The notes: generated from the letters alone by a model not told the origin. A stretch of DNA of 64,000 nt from Vicinamibacteria bacterium (GCA_025938035.1 JAICQE010000001.1:15975-79974); one strand, 5' to 3'; shown: positions 17,601 through 25,315, counted from the first letter of the stretch. A program made the numbers and translations.

Positions 17601-17993
17601 GAGAGGAAACTCTCTCAGCAGCGAAAGGCAGAAGGCGTCGATGGTACTGATGTTGATGTCGGCGGTGCGGTCGCGCAGTTCGCGCCATCGGACGGCAGGG
17701 ATTTCTGCGCGTTCGGCCGCGGCGCGCAGTGTCGTCAGAATGCGCTCCCGCATCTCCGCCGCTGCCTTCCGTGTGAAGGTAATCGCCAGAATGTTCGCCG
17801 GATCGATTCCGGCGCGCAGCAGATTGACGTATCGATCGACGAGCACCCGCGTCTTGCCGGTGCCGGCGGACGCCTCGAGCGCAACGTTGTAGCGTGGATC
17901 GACGGATCGCTCCCGTGCGTCGCGATCGGGATCCGCGACGCGCTCCGGCGCGGATTCCGCTTCGTCGAACGGGAGCGAATAGCTACTCGACAT
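14619..17993 (-). CDS. addA: AddA-type helicase-nuclease
   Basis: An 1124-aa UvrD-superfamily helicase with a C-terminal RecB-type nuclease. Walker A is ASAGTGKT at residues 41-48. Walker B/motif II is VDEFQDTSRAQWE, followed by GDRKQSIYAFRDADV. Motifs V and VI appear as MTVHAAKGLEFPVVF and LLYVALTRARDRLYLS. The nuclease signature IRILEFKTGRR with downstream AEIYRRA is near the C-terminus. With AddB it processes double-strand breaks for RecA loading. It overlaps the addB stop by 11 bases, with the order addB then addA. Length is in the usual 1,100-1,250 range. Confidence 0.95.
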   Translation of the reverse strand: MSSSYSLPFDEAESAPERVADPDRDARERSVDPRYNVALEASAGTGKTRVLVDRYVNLLRAGIDPANILAITFTRKAAAEMRERILTTLRAAAERAEIPAVRWRELRDRTADINISTIDAFCLSLLREFPLEADLDPGFSMADDMEVPRLIEESLDRALRICRAVAREDEAVALVFAQLSERRARAGLAALLNRRIVAPAVLDRFLARGSSDLTVGSVAAAGAATLIGMFRGMPGGLERFLETGPPEAAFVLLAGRLQALDRSVDSGVPADPAAVHAAFAASREYFLTQDGKPRSRLTVPRARFPSARIWEVHRDLVVRHGGELLRAWQGFRRDLNVLVSRGVRRMFAIAESEYRRTLDAHAVLDFHDVLLKALQLLRQMEEFAQSRYRLEARYHHVLVDEFQDTSRAQWELVELLIASWGEGAGLAHSGPLQPSVFIVGDRKQSIYAFRDADVSVLREAGRHLEQLRPDGDVRRTISRSFRAVPALLAFVNDVCAMLDTAPSRADAFRYEEGDRFPLAAGLADGLDGSDDALGIVPGDTPEACAEAVADEIASLVGRATVRDRETGLRRSARPGDIAVLFRTRETHREFEQALERRGVPAYVYKGLGFFDADEIKDVLALLRYLAEPTSDLRAAAILRSGFGGVSEEGLRRLAPGLASALQEDEPEAATVLDEHDWAAMDVSRRSLQRWCGLVDRIPPAELLDLILEESAYAIRLRGVRLAYARENLKKIRAIIRRIQNRGYATMGRIADHLDRLAVGDEPNAVIDALDAVSLMTVHAAKGLEFPVVFVVNVARGTGTRRDAIRIAGNPAGDAISVAVGDYRSDADDDDGAREREETKRLLYVALTRARDRLYLSTALKDGRVQPGRGSLADVWPPSLLDIFVAGYGGADHMDWSGTAGTVHRFRVVKAAPAAIGGCPPHSPLATPESDFEPVAESTAVRTSVAAVVAAEPLLIAEYGSALSLPRRSGEAAKTDDVLIGLLVHRLLQRFGVTLEVEDEVLAAAVTGLLRREHTDAAFDPGIVGEVVVRFRAFRDRSELKKHYEAGAVFHEVPFSLAADGQIIRGAIDCLIRLGDGSIRILEFKTGRRRDEHVLQAEIYRRAAETIFADTVTVDVVYALDAVNS

Positions 17994-20880
17994 AATCCTT
18001 CCGGCACACGGACGGATACGCGCAATACGTGCACATCATCGGATCGTGCGGACGGGGGGGGAATTCCCCGGCGTTGATCTGATCGACGAGTCCGAAGAGC
18101 CGCTCCCTCGCGGTGGCCAGCGTCTCCTGGTCGTCCTCGGTCGCCACGCGAACCACGGACTTTCTACCGGCAAACGACACGTAGAGCGCCTCTTCGACAG
18201 CCCACGGACTGCCGCCGCGGGCGTGCAGGCGCTCCTGGGCGCAAAGTGCGTATACCGGCACCTGCAGGGCACGCCCGCGTTCCGGAGCAGAGCCGGTCTT
18301 GTAATCGATGACACGCAGGCGATTGCCGTCGAGCAGATCGATGCGGTCGGCGACGCCGCGAAGCGGCACCTGCCTCGGCTCCTCCCCGCCCAGCGAGAAC
18401 TCGCCTTCCAGTCGATACTCGAGCCAGCGTTCCTGCACCGGATCCGGCCGCGAGGCTTCCATCGCGAGAATGACGTCGACAATGCCGGTTGACAGCGCTG
18501 AGCCAAACAGGCGTGCGCGCTCGAGCGACGCATCGGCCGGCGAAAGCCGGGCGAGCAGCGGCTCGGCCACCTCCGCGAACACCGCTCGCGCGGCTTCCAG
18601 CCGGCCGGGCGTGATGACGCCTTCTCCGCGCGCGTCCCACGCCTCGAAGAACCTCTGCAGCAGCTCGTGGACGAATCGGCCGCGCGCGCGAGCCGAGAGC
18701 ACCGCGCCGTCCTCGGCCGGCTCGTCGAGGCGCAGGACGTCCGACGCAAAAAACCTGAAGGGACAGTCCTGATAACGCTCCAGGCCGCTCAACGAATATG
18801 CGGCAGGCTGATGCGGCCCGGTTGACCCTCGAAACTTCAAGTCCGCGCGTCCACTCGCCGCAGCCCTGAAAGCGGCCCACTCCCTCCCCTGTTCTCCCAG
18901 CATCGTCGTGACGACGGTCTCCTGAGTGAGCGCCTCATGGTCGAACACCAGAAGGGCCGGAACGGGTCGTTCCTGCCGCGGCACGCTCGCATCGATCTCG
19001 TCGACGAGTGGCGAGAGACTGACGACGGCGTCGTGCTCCAGCAGAAATGCCGAAACCGCCACTTCGGTGAGAGGCGACCGGAGCAGATCGGCGAACGCCG
19101 CGCGGGCGCCGTCGATGCGATCACGTTCCGCCGGCCAACCGAGCTCTCTGAGAATGGAGGTCGAATAGAAGATGTTCCGTCGCGGACGCTCGGGCCACTC
19201 GCCGTCGACGAGCCCGGCGAGGTGCATATGTTCGAAGCTGCCGAAGCGGGCGGTGGCAGAGTCCAGCACATGCACTCCGGAATTGCCCGTTCGCGGTGCA
19301 AAGGTCTGCCCTTCAATCCATCGGCGCAACAGCGCCGCCACTTCGTCGAACTCGACGGGCGCGCGATCGAACTGCTCGTGCGCGTGATGAAGCGAGGCGA
19401 TCGTCGCAAAAATCGCCCCGCGCGCCCGCAGGTGACGGACGCGCAACGGATCCGAAGCGCCTGGGACGTTCTCGTGCGTCCTCAGAAACTCCAGAACGAC
19501 TGACAGGTGTTCATCGACGGGTGCTGGTGACCGCAGTCGTTCGAGCTCGCCGGCGATGCGTTGAAAGAGCCGTCCGGCGCGCACCACGCCATTCGTACGC
19601 GACGAAAATGCGTCGACCAGCCGCCCGAGCGCCGCGGCATCTCCGGCGTAGCCGCTCTCGGTCAGAGCGCGATCGAGCGCCGTGATGGCCCGGGCGGTCA
19701 CCGGCTTGCCGTCCGCACTGAAATGGAAGTGCGGCGAACGCAGCAGCTGGATGCCTGGAACGCGCGCGAAGCCGGAGCTTGCAAACGTCAATACGAGGTC
19801 CAGCGCCGCGGCGTACGGCTCGGCAGCCAGCGGCAGCGTGTCGAACAGCTGGCATTCCAGACCAGCGGACGCGAGAACCGAGCGTGCCAGGTAGACGTAC
19901 GGCAGCGGCTGATGAACGACGAGCGCCGCCCGGTCGAGGGTGCTGGTCAGTCCCAGTCTTCGCGCCGCTTTCACACGTCGAGCGAACGTCGCGACCTCTT
20001 CCTCGCGATCGCGAACGACGTACAGCACGTGGCCGGAATCAGGAACCGCGATCGACGGCTGGCGAGGAGGTCGCTCGGGATCAAAGCGCTCTTCCTGGAT
20101 GCCCGGCAGCAGCGCGTGCATCCGCTCGTGCAGAGCGCCGGCGAGCACCCGATCGGTCACGATGACGTCGAGGCTCTCAATCCCAGGCACCCGCGCAAGG
20201 AGGTCCCAGTCGGCAGGCGTCAGACCAAAGGGATCGACACTCCGGTCGGCGACCGCCACGATAACGTGGCGATACGGCCGCGCCGGCGATTCGTTGACCA
20301 CCAGGCGCCGCAGTTCGTGCTCGTCGGCGCCCTGTTCGGAACACCGGCGTTCGAAGTCGCGAAACACCGCCGCAAGAAATCGCGTTTGCTCAACCAGTTG
20401 ACGGGCACCCCGGTCGTCTGCGGCACCCGGCTCCAGCATGCTGAGCGCCAGCCGCTCGAACGTGTCGACGTCCTTCTGACAGCGCCGCAGGTCGTCGTAA
20501 AACCTGACCATCTCGGCAACCAGTCCCGGGCGAACGCGGAATGGCGGTTCGATGCCGCCGCCGATGACGGTCCGGCAGGCCACGCGCAGCAGGACTTCGC
20601 GCTCCTCGGCGGACAGCTCCCGCCGTGAAGCCGGCAGCCGGTCGGCAAACCGTGCCACGAGTTCGGATGCGGTGGCGAAGTCCGGAAGAATCGCCGCGCC
20701 GGATGAGGTCGCATCTTCGATTCCTCGAACGAGATGCTCGGCGGCGGCGCGCGTCGGAACGACGACGAGGCGGTCACGGGCGTCGAGCGGCGCCCCGTGA
20801 ACAGCCAGGGAGATCGCCGCCTCGCGAAACGCCTGGAGACCGCCGACGCGTACCAGGCGTGTCGCGCGGGGAGTAATCAC
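17983..20880 (-). CDS. addB: AddB-type nuclease with iron-sulfur staple
   Basis: A 965-aa partner of AddA. The N-terminal helicase-like domain is degenerate (VVPTRAAAEHLVRGI, with no Walker A GKT). The C-terminal PD-(D/E)XK nuclease motif is RVIDYKTGSAPERG. Four cysteines match the known AddB iron-sulfur staple: Cys706 in YQDCPFRFF, and Cys950, Cys953 and Cys959 in CTYCAYPSVC. The GTG start at 20880 overlaps the preceding gene's TGA by four bases (GTGA). Its cluster would need the iron-sulfur machinery encoded elsewhere in the window (ApbC, ErpA). Confidence 0.93.
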   Translation of the reverse strand: MITPRATRLVRVGGLQAFREAAISLAVHGAPLDARDRLVVVPTRAAAEHLVRGIEDATSSGAAILPDFATASELVARFADRLPASRRELSAEEREVLLRVACRTVIGGGIEPPFRVRPGLVAEMVRFYDDLRRCQKDVDTFERLALSMLEPGAADDRGARQLVEQTRFLAAVFRDFERRCSEQGADEHELRRLVVNESPARPYRHVIVAVADRSVDPFGLTPADWDLLARVPGIESLDVIVTDRVLAGALHERMHALLPGIQEERFDPERPPRQPSIAVPDSGHVLYVVRDREEEVATFARRVKAARRLGLTSTLDRAALVVHQPLPYVYLARSVLASAGLECQLFDTLPLAAEPYAAALDLVLTFASSGFARVPGIQLLRSPHFHFSADGKPVTARAITALDRALTESGYAGDAAALGRLVDAFSSRTNGVVRAGRLFQRIAGELERLRSPAPVDEHLSVVLEFLRTHENVPGASDPLRVRHLRARGAIFATIASLHHAHEQFDRAPVEFDEVAALLRRWIEGQTFAPRTGNSGVHVLDSATARFGSFEHMHLAGLVDGEWPERPRRNIFYSTSILRELGWPAERDRIDGARAAFADLLRSPLTEVAVSAFLLEHDAVVSLSPLVDEIDASVPRQERPVPALLVFDHEALTQETVVTTMLGEQGREWAAFRAAASGRADLKFRGSTGPHQPAAYSLSGLERYQDCPFRFFASDVLRLDEPAEDGAVLSARARGRFVHELLQRFFEAWDARGEGVITPGRLEAARAVFAEVAEPLLARLSPADASLERARLFGSALSTGIVDVILAMEASRPDPVQERWLEYRLEGEFSLGGEEPRQVPLRGVADRIDLLDGNRLRVIDYKTGSAPERGRALQVPVYALCAQERLHARGGSPWAVEEALYVSFAGRKSVVRVATEDDQETLATARERLFGLVDQINAGEFPPRPHDPMMCTYCAYPSVCRKDYVE

Positions 20881-22253
20881 TGCAGCTTTGGTGGCTCCGT
20901 CAGGGCACGTAATTCCTTCTGCGCGAGCGACAGCATCATCAGCGCGCCGGCCGCTGCGGATGATGCCTCCCAGGCGGTTCCGATATCGGCCGCAGCGACC
21001 GCCTTGAGACGGCCGGCGGCAGCCGTCTCCGCGAATCGCCACGCGCCCTTGACCAGTTCATGCGTGCTGCGGAGATACTCCGGCACCAGCAGCCTGTCGA
21101 GCCGCAGTGTGCCGCCGCTCAGAACCCGGTTGAGCGAGTCGAGCCGGTCGGGGTCCGGGCCGTCGAGTTTCTTGATGGATTCGAGTGCCGGCCTTGCCTT
21201 GACCAGCTGCACCAGATCCAGGCCGACGGCGCGCTGGTATTCGCGGAAGATCGCCTGCCTGCTCTTCCACTGATCGCGCAGGAGCCGAAGGCGGCGGGCG
21301 TTGTCCAGTTGCGCCTGGACCGACGCGGTGAGCGCCTGCACGATCTCGGGCCGCTGAGAACCCAGTTTGTTGTCTTCCTTCTGGATCCGATCCATCACGC
21401 GCTCGACGTTCCGGATATCCGCTTTGGCCGCCGAGCGGCTCGCCCGGTCGAGCAGGTCCCTGCTGACGCGAAGGTAACGCTGATCGATGGACGCCTCGCG
21501 CTGAAGCTGCTCTTCGACTGTGCGACGAAGACGAGCGGCATCCGTGCCGGGGACGCCCCCGGGAGCGGCAAGCAGCGCACGTGCGGATTGAAGGAGCGCG
21601 ACGCGCTCGGTCACATCTCTGGTTCCGTTCGCAATCCGCAGCAGCTGGCTCAGCTGCTCCGTCGCACCTGGCATGGCTGCCAGCGGCTCGAGCGTCATCT
21701 CCGGCGCCGTGAACAATGCCGCCTGGAACGATGGCGGCGGACTGGTACCCTGCAGCCGGGCAATGGCGGAATCGAGGACGCGGACGATTTCCTGAACGTC
21801 CTGCTGGCGGTATCCGTAATGCGATCGCGGCCACTCGAGCAGCATGCGCCGCGCCTGTTCAGCGGCGGCGAGCGCGCTGGGACGATCGGTTGACTGGGCG
21901 ATGTTGCTGAGAACGCCTGCGACCGCGTCGGTCAGCTGCCGGTAGTCGGCTTCAGCTCTCGTCGCGACATATCGCTGATACCGCGTTGACGCGGCGTGGC
22001 GATCCGTCTTCTCCCAGTCGACGCGCGACGCCGCCAGGGTCACCGCCTGCAGCCGCGGATCCTGAGCCGTCCCGCCAACCGGAATGGAGAGCACGACCTG
22101 ATCCGCAACGCGCGCGAACTCACCGTAGGTCACAATCGAGGTGCCGTCGAGCAGGAAGACGCGGAAGAGCGTCGCCTCATCCGCGGCGTGCGCCCGGTTC
22201 GCGCCCGCGACGCACAGAACCAGCGCGGCAAGACATCTGACCCACACAGGCAT
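20877..22253 (-). CDS. secreted helical protein of unknown function, coupled to addB
   Basis: A 458-aa protein with a signal peptide (MPVWVRCLAALVLCVAG, cleavage near AHAAD). The mature part is rich in Ala, Arg, Glu and Leu and predicted to be almost entirely alpha-helical with coiled-coil character. An N-terminal beta segment reads LFRVFLLDGTSIVTYGEFARV. An alternative ATG at 22271 would only lengthen the signal peptide. No enzyme motif is recognised. Its stop overlaps the addB start by four bases, so a periplasmic protein is coupled to a cytoplasmic recombination complex. That is functionally puzzling and may only reflect expression level. Confidence 0.75.
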   Translation of the reverse strand: MPVWVRCLAALVLCVAGANRAHAADEATLFRVFLLDGTSIVTYGEFARVADQVVLSIPVGGTAQDPRLQAVTLAASRVDWEKTDRHAASTRYQRYVATRAEADYRQLTDAVAGVLSNIAQSTDRPSALAAAEQARRMLLEWPRSHYGYRQQDVQEIVRVLDSAIARLQGTSPPPSFQAALFTAPEMTLEPLAAMPGATEQLSQLLRIANGTRDVTERVALLQSARALLAAPGGVPGTDAARLRRTVEEQLQREASIDQRYLRVSRDLLDRASRSAAKADIRNVERVMDRIQKEDNKLGSQRPEIVQALTASVQAQLDNARRLRLLRDQWKSRQAIFREYQRAVGLDLVQLVKARPALESIKKLDGPDPDRLDSLNRVLSGGTLRLDRLLVPEYLRSTHELVKGAWRFAETAAAGRLKAVAAADIGTAWEASSAAAGALMMLSLAQKELRALTEPPKLQ

Positions 22254-22506
22254 GATCGGGCGATGCTGCATTTTACCCGCGTCCACCCGTGCAGATCCGC
22301 ACGGACCGGTGCGCTGTGGAAAAGCTGTGGACGGGTAGTGCAAATCCTGTTGAGAACCTGACAGCAGGAAAATTTCTTCTGCGAAGATCCGGCAGAAACC
22401 TCGTATTCGCCACGTGTGAACGCGCCTTCGCGGCTCGCTTCGCTTGATCGACGGCGACGACTGCGTAGAATTTCATCCCGCTTCACTTCCCCCGGAACCA
22501 GGACAC

Positions 22507-22746
22507 GTGACAATTCATCGCTTCCTCGAAACGATTGGCGGGCGCGCGTACCACATCGAGGTCACGCCCGTCAGCAACCGATGGCGCGCGCAACTGTGCC
22601 GCACGCCGGGACTCCCCACGGCGATGATGCCGTTCTACGGAACGACGCCTGACGAAGCCGCCCGTCTGCTCACGAAGTGGCTGACGCTGGCGCACCGCCC
22701 GCAGCATGCGCCGCCGGCACTGGCGCACGAAGGCGGCCAAAACTAA
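22507..22746 (+). CDS. 79-aa conserved-looking hypothetical protein
   Basis: The GTG start at 22507 gives VTIHRFLETIGGRAYHIEV, followed by NRWRAQLCRTPG and MPFYGTTPDEAARLLTKWL. The short beta-beta-beta-alpha pattern, with a final helix that reads like a sorting of Asp/Glu and Ala/Leu, resembles small double-stranded-RNA-binding or HicB-like folds. No family can be named with confidence. A weak CCAGGA lies upstream. It stands alone, divergent from the secreted-protein gene and just before the composite palindrome. Confidence 0.6.
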   Translation: MTIHRFLETIGGRAYHIEVTPVSNRWRAQLCRTPGLPTAMMPFYGTTPDEAARLLTKWLTLAHRPQHAPPALAHEGGQN

Positions 22747-22847
22747 GCGCATTTTCGAATGCGCCTAGCGCGGATTTCGTGGGGCGAGCCTTGCAGGCTC
22801 GCTCGCGAACCCGCAGGGTTCGCGCCACGGAAGTGAATCCGCGCTAG
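22747..22847. repeat. composite nested palindrome containing a family A element
   Basis: A 101-bp structure. It starts with a perfect hairpin GCGCATT-TTCG-AATGCGC (22747-22764). Then perfect 12-bp inverted repeats CTAGCGCGGATT (22765-22776) and AATCCGCGCTAG (22836-22847) enclose a reverse-orientation copy of the 50-bp family A element (22779-22828). It begins immediately after the 79-aa gene. There is no ORF inside. The architecture is that of a small non-autonomous mobile element. Confidence 0.8.
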
Positions 22848-22906
22848 TTAGCGTAAACCGACCGCGTGACAGGGCGGGTCATCACCGCGTGCAGGTACTG
22901 ACGCGG

Positions 22907-22935
22907 TTGCGACCCATCTGGCCGTGGGCTACCAT
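22907..22935 (+). promoter_or_regulatory. predicted sigma-70 promoter of tRNA-Ala
   Basis: TTGCGA (22907-22912), a 17-bp spacer and TACCAT (22930-22935) lie about 27 bp before the tRNA. The expected start would be near 22942, leaving a 5' leader of about 20 nt for RNase P to remove. Confidence 0.55.
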
Positions 22936-22961
22936 TATTTGTTCGGCTCTTCCCAAGAAGT

Positions 22962-23037
22962 GGGCCAGTGGCGCAGTTGGGAGCGCGCGTGAATGGCATT
23001 CACGAGGTCACCGGTTCGATCCCGGTCTGGTCCACCA
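22962..23037 (+). tRNA. tRNA-Ala (anticodon GGC)
   Basis: A 76-nt tRNA with all arms visible. The 7-bp acceptor stem is GGGCCAG/CTGGTCC with one G-U pair. The D arm is GCGC/GCGC. The anticodon stem is CGTGA/TCACG around the loop ATGGCAT, giving anticodon GGC (reads GCC). The T arm is ACCGG/CCGGT with loop TTCGATC, and the CCA end is encoded. The unusual residue is A at position 32 of the loop. Confidence 0.93.
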
Positions 23038-23040
23038 ACC

Positions 23041-23265
23041 TTCGCTGCGACGCGCGGCGCCCAGTATCTGGCTCCGCTGCTCCTCACTCGCTGGCAGTGC
23101 GGCCTCGAACTCAAGCGGTTCGAAAAGCCGGCCGAATGGGGCGAACGCTACCGGCAGCAAATCGCGGATATCCGGCTGGCCCCATCAGGCCGGCGTGCCG
23201 ATGCTCGTCGGAACGGATCTCGGCATATCCCTGATCTATCCCGGGTTCAGCGTGCATGACGCTTG
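23041..23265 (+). pseudogene. frameshifted fragment of an amidohydrolase
   Basis: Starting three bases after the tRNA, one frame reads QYLAPLLLTRW, RFEKPAEWGERYRQQIADIR. After the CCCC run at 23180-23183 a second frame continues HQAGVPMLVGTDLG and LIYPGFSVHDA. Together these match the C-terminal half of imidazolonepropionase-like amidohydrolases, including the metal-ligand GTD motif and the PGFSxHDE motif. A single-base insertion breaks the frame. Both ends of the gene are absent: the start is cut at the tRNA, and the end stops just where the family reads HDEL. It is a gene remnant, not a functional product. Confidence 0.75.
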
Positions 23266-23804
23266 ACCGGTTCTATCGGATCGGTCGTCTCGACCACGAC
23301 CGCGGCGCGTGGAATGTCCAGCGACGCCAGCATCCTCTGAACCGGCTGCCTTCTCGAGTCGTCCTCAACGCCAACCGCCACGCGATTCCTGGCTTCGTCC
23401 AGATCGACGAATACCACCCCTGGCAGCGACAACACCCGGCCGGCCCGCCGCGTCCACGCGGCAAGCTCGGACATCGTGTACTGACCTGTGACCGCATGCG
23501 CGCCGGCTGCTGGTATCGAGCCCGGACCGAATACGGTCTCGATGGCTGCGCGAGCCGCGGGTAATTGCGCGCGGTCCTTCAGATACACCGCGAGTCGCCC
23601 GTCCTTCTCGACGTACATGCCGCCAAATCCCGGCGCGGCACGCTCGACGCGCAGCAGCAGGTCGTCATGTGTCTCCATCTTGGTGGCGTTCTGCGGTTGA
23701 CGCGCGGCCAGATGCTCTCCGTCCAGGAGGACAGCCGCAGCCGTTGCCAGAACCAGGCAGGTAACGAAAAGGGGCGAAGCCGCGATGCGGCCGGAAGGTT
23801 TCAT
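23247..23804 (-). CDS. truncated protease-propeptide-like secreted protein
   Basis: A 185-aa ORF with an N-terminal membrane or signal segment (LFVTCLVLATAAAVLL). Its C-terminal half is clearly related to the propeptide of the trypsin-like protease encoded just upstream. Compare VVFVDLDEARNRVAVGVEDD with VVFTDADETRGRVVVGVLDR, and VVVETTDPIEPV with IEIIETEPIFQV. The ORF ends exactly where the relative enters its protease domain. Its last codons (KRHAR) come from the amidohydrolase remnant. It therefore appears to be a 3'-truncated copy, possibly still producing a free propeptide. Confidence 0.65.
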   Translation of the reverse strand: MKPSGRIAASPLFVTCLVLATAAAVLLDGEHLAARQPQNATKMETHDDLLLRVERAAPGFGGMYVEKDGRLAVYLKDRAQLPAARAAIETVFGPGSIPAAGAHAVTGQYTMSELAAWTRRAGRVLSLPGVVFVDLDEARNRVAVGVEDDSRRQPVQRMLASLDIPRAAVVVETTDPIEPVKRHAR

Positions 23805-23820
23805 GGCCGATCGACGTGAC

Positions 23821-23858
23821 CCCGCGAGCGGCTGCGGTTCAGCAGCCGCGCTCGCGGG
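23821..23858 (-). terminator. strong hairpin downstream of the protease gene
   Basis: CCCGCGAGCG-GCTGC pairs with GCAGCCGC-GCTCGCGGG with a 2-nt bulge and a 6-nt loop. It lies between the protease stop and the propeptide-like gene start. There is no T tract, so it may be a Rho-assisted terminator, an RNA-stabilising hairpin, or another intergenic palindrome. Confidence 0.45.
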
Positions 23859-23878
23859 CTCGGTGTCTGACGAACAGC

Positions 23879-24904
23879 TTACTGCGTCTGCAGCGCGCCC
23901 AGCTCCCCTTCGATCCCGGAAAGCGGGCTATAGACGAACTGCGTGCCGGACGAGTTGCCGCCCCAGAGATTCCCGAGGAGCGTCACATTGGTGCCCCCGT
24001 CGATCCTGAAGACCGGCGCACCGCTGTCGCCGCCCTGAGCGATGACGGCATTCCTGTTTTCGACCCATGTCTGGCACAGCAGCACGATATTGCTGCCGGA
24101 GACGCCGGTGTTGGTGCAGGTTCGTGTGACGTTGCCCTGTCCCCAACCGGTCGTCCGCCCGACTTTGTTGACTGGTCCGCTTGTCGCCGCGCCTTCGCCG
24201 GTAATGGTGAACGTCCCGACGACGTCCAGTGAACCTGTGTTCGGCGCGGCCGTCCTCGCGATGGTGCCCAGCGCGAAAGTGCCGCTACCCGCGCCGGCGA
24301 CGAAGTTCGAATCCGAACTGCGGCAGACCCGCCCTTTGGGACAACCCTTGCCGTTGCGAACATACGGCGGATCCACGGTCTCCGTGCCAATCAACTCGCC
24401 CTCCACTTGATTGAGCGGCTGATAGTACTCAGTGCCATCGATGCTGCCCTGGTTCGTGCTGCAATGCGACGCCGTGACGAATCCCAGAACGCCGTTGCGG
24501 ATGGCGTTGAATCCCAGGCTGCACACATACTGCGAGAAACGGATCTGATAACCGGCCTGGACGGGACGAATAGAGTCGCGCAGCGTCGCAACCTGGAAGA
24601 TCGGTTCGGTCTCGATGATCTCGATGTCCTGCGCCGACGCGCCAAGCCGCGCGGCGGTGGCCCGAACCAGCCCCTGCATGTCGCGATCGAGGACGCCCAC
24701 GACGACGCGGCCGCGCGTTTCATCGGCGTCGGTAAACACCACGCCGGCCAGCTCGAATACCGGCAGCAGTCGCTGGTTCAACGCCTCGAGATCCGGACGC
24801 CCCTGCGCGCTGACGACACGATCACCAGACGGTCCGCCCGCCGCAAACGCGAGGGCCGCGACAGCCAACAGACCAAGACGTAACTTTCGCAAAGTTCTGA
24901 ACAT
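23879..24904 (-). CDS. secreted trypsin-like serine protease (S1 family) with propeptide
   Basis: A 341-aa preproprotein. A signal peptide (residues about 1-34) is followed by a propeptide of about 90 residues and a chymotrypsin-fold domain. The catalytic His is in LGFVTASHCS and the nucleophile Ser in GDSGAPVF. The likely Asp lies in SSDSNFVAG. Cysteine pairs suggest disulfides, consistent with export. It resembles alpha-lytic or streptogrisin-like proteases in layout. The start has GGGGAGATCT upstream. A truncated relative of its propeptide lies immediately downstream. Confidence 0.88.
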   Translation of the reverse strand: MFRTLRKLRLGLLAVAALAFAAGGPSGDRVVSAQGRPDLEALNQRLLPVFELAGVVFTDADETRGRVVVGVLDRDMQGLVRATAARLGASAQDIEIIETEPIFQVATLRDSIRPVQAGYQIRFSQYVCSLGFNAIRNGVLGFVTASHCSTNQGSIDGTEYYQPLNQVEGELIGTETVDPPYVRNGKGCPKGRVCRSSDSNFVAGAGSGTFALGTIARTAAPNTGSLDVVGTFTITGEGAATSGPVNKVGRTTGWGQGNVTRTCTNTGVSGSNIVLLCQTWVENRNAVIAQGGDSGAPVFRIDGGTNVTLLGNLWGGNSSGTQFVYSPLSGIEGELGALQTQ

Positions 24905-25090
24905 AGATCTCCCCGCTATTACGGATTTCGCGAACCAGGAACCACTGAGAGCGATCGGCGGAACAAGCAGTATGCGGAGCCCCGCGAACCGTTGTCAACT
25001 TCAATTCTGCCTACGGTTTGCACGGTTTCTCGCAAAGGAGTGAACACGCCCGCAGGCGCGTAAAAGAGTGTGCAGGTAGGCGCGGCGGCG

Positions 25091-25315
25091 TCAGGCGCCG
25101 CCGGCCGTTTCCAACTGCTCTGAGAGCTCGCGCAGCTGTGTGGCAATTGCCGCCACGCCATCAGCCGCCAGACGAATCTCGGTGAGATAGCCCCCGACTG
25201 CTGAATTCTGTTCGAGCTCCTCGCCCAGCGACGCGAAGCCGAGGATGGTCGCGCACAGATTGTTCAGCTCGTGAGCCGCATCGCGCAGCGTTTTCACGGA
25301 TGCGTCCTTCATCAT
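25091..25315 (-). CDS. 74-aa DHp-like (HisKA-type) mini-protein
   Basis: A 74-aa protein whose first helix, LRDAAHELNNLCATILGFAS, reproduces the H-box of histidine kinase dimerisation domains, with phosphoacceptor candidate His15 and Asn18. The rest is a second helix (YLTEIRLAADGVAAIATQLRE), completing a helical hairpin. There is no ATPase domain. It overlaps the stop of the hybrid histidine kinase by four bases (ATGA), so it is translated with it. It could be a phosphotransfer intermediate for the kinase receiver domain, or a dimerisation modulator. Function is inferred only. Confidence 0.75.
   Translation of the reverse strand: MMKDASVKTLRDAAHELNNLCATILGFASLGEELEQNSAVGGYLTEIRLAADGVAAIATQLRELSEQLETAGGA

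Noticed and set aside
18053..18060. A run of eight G/C within addB as a possible phase-variation site
   Set aside because: The run encodes Pro-Pro in a conserved region near the iron-sulfur cysteines; one short run is not evidence of contingency control.
22313..22340. Two TGTGGA-containing 9-mers resembling DnaA boxes
   Set aside because: Only two poor matches, no AT-rich unwinding region and no dnaA/dnaN nearby, so no origin is supported.
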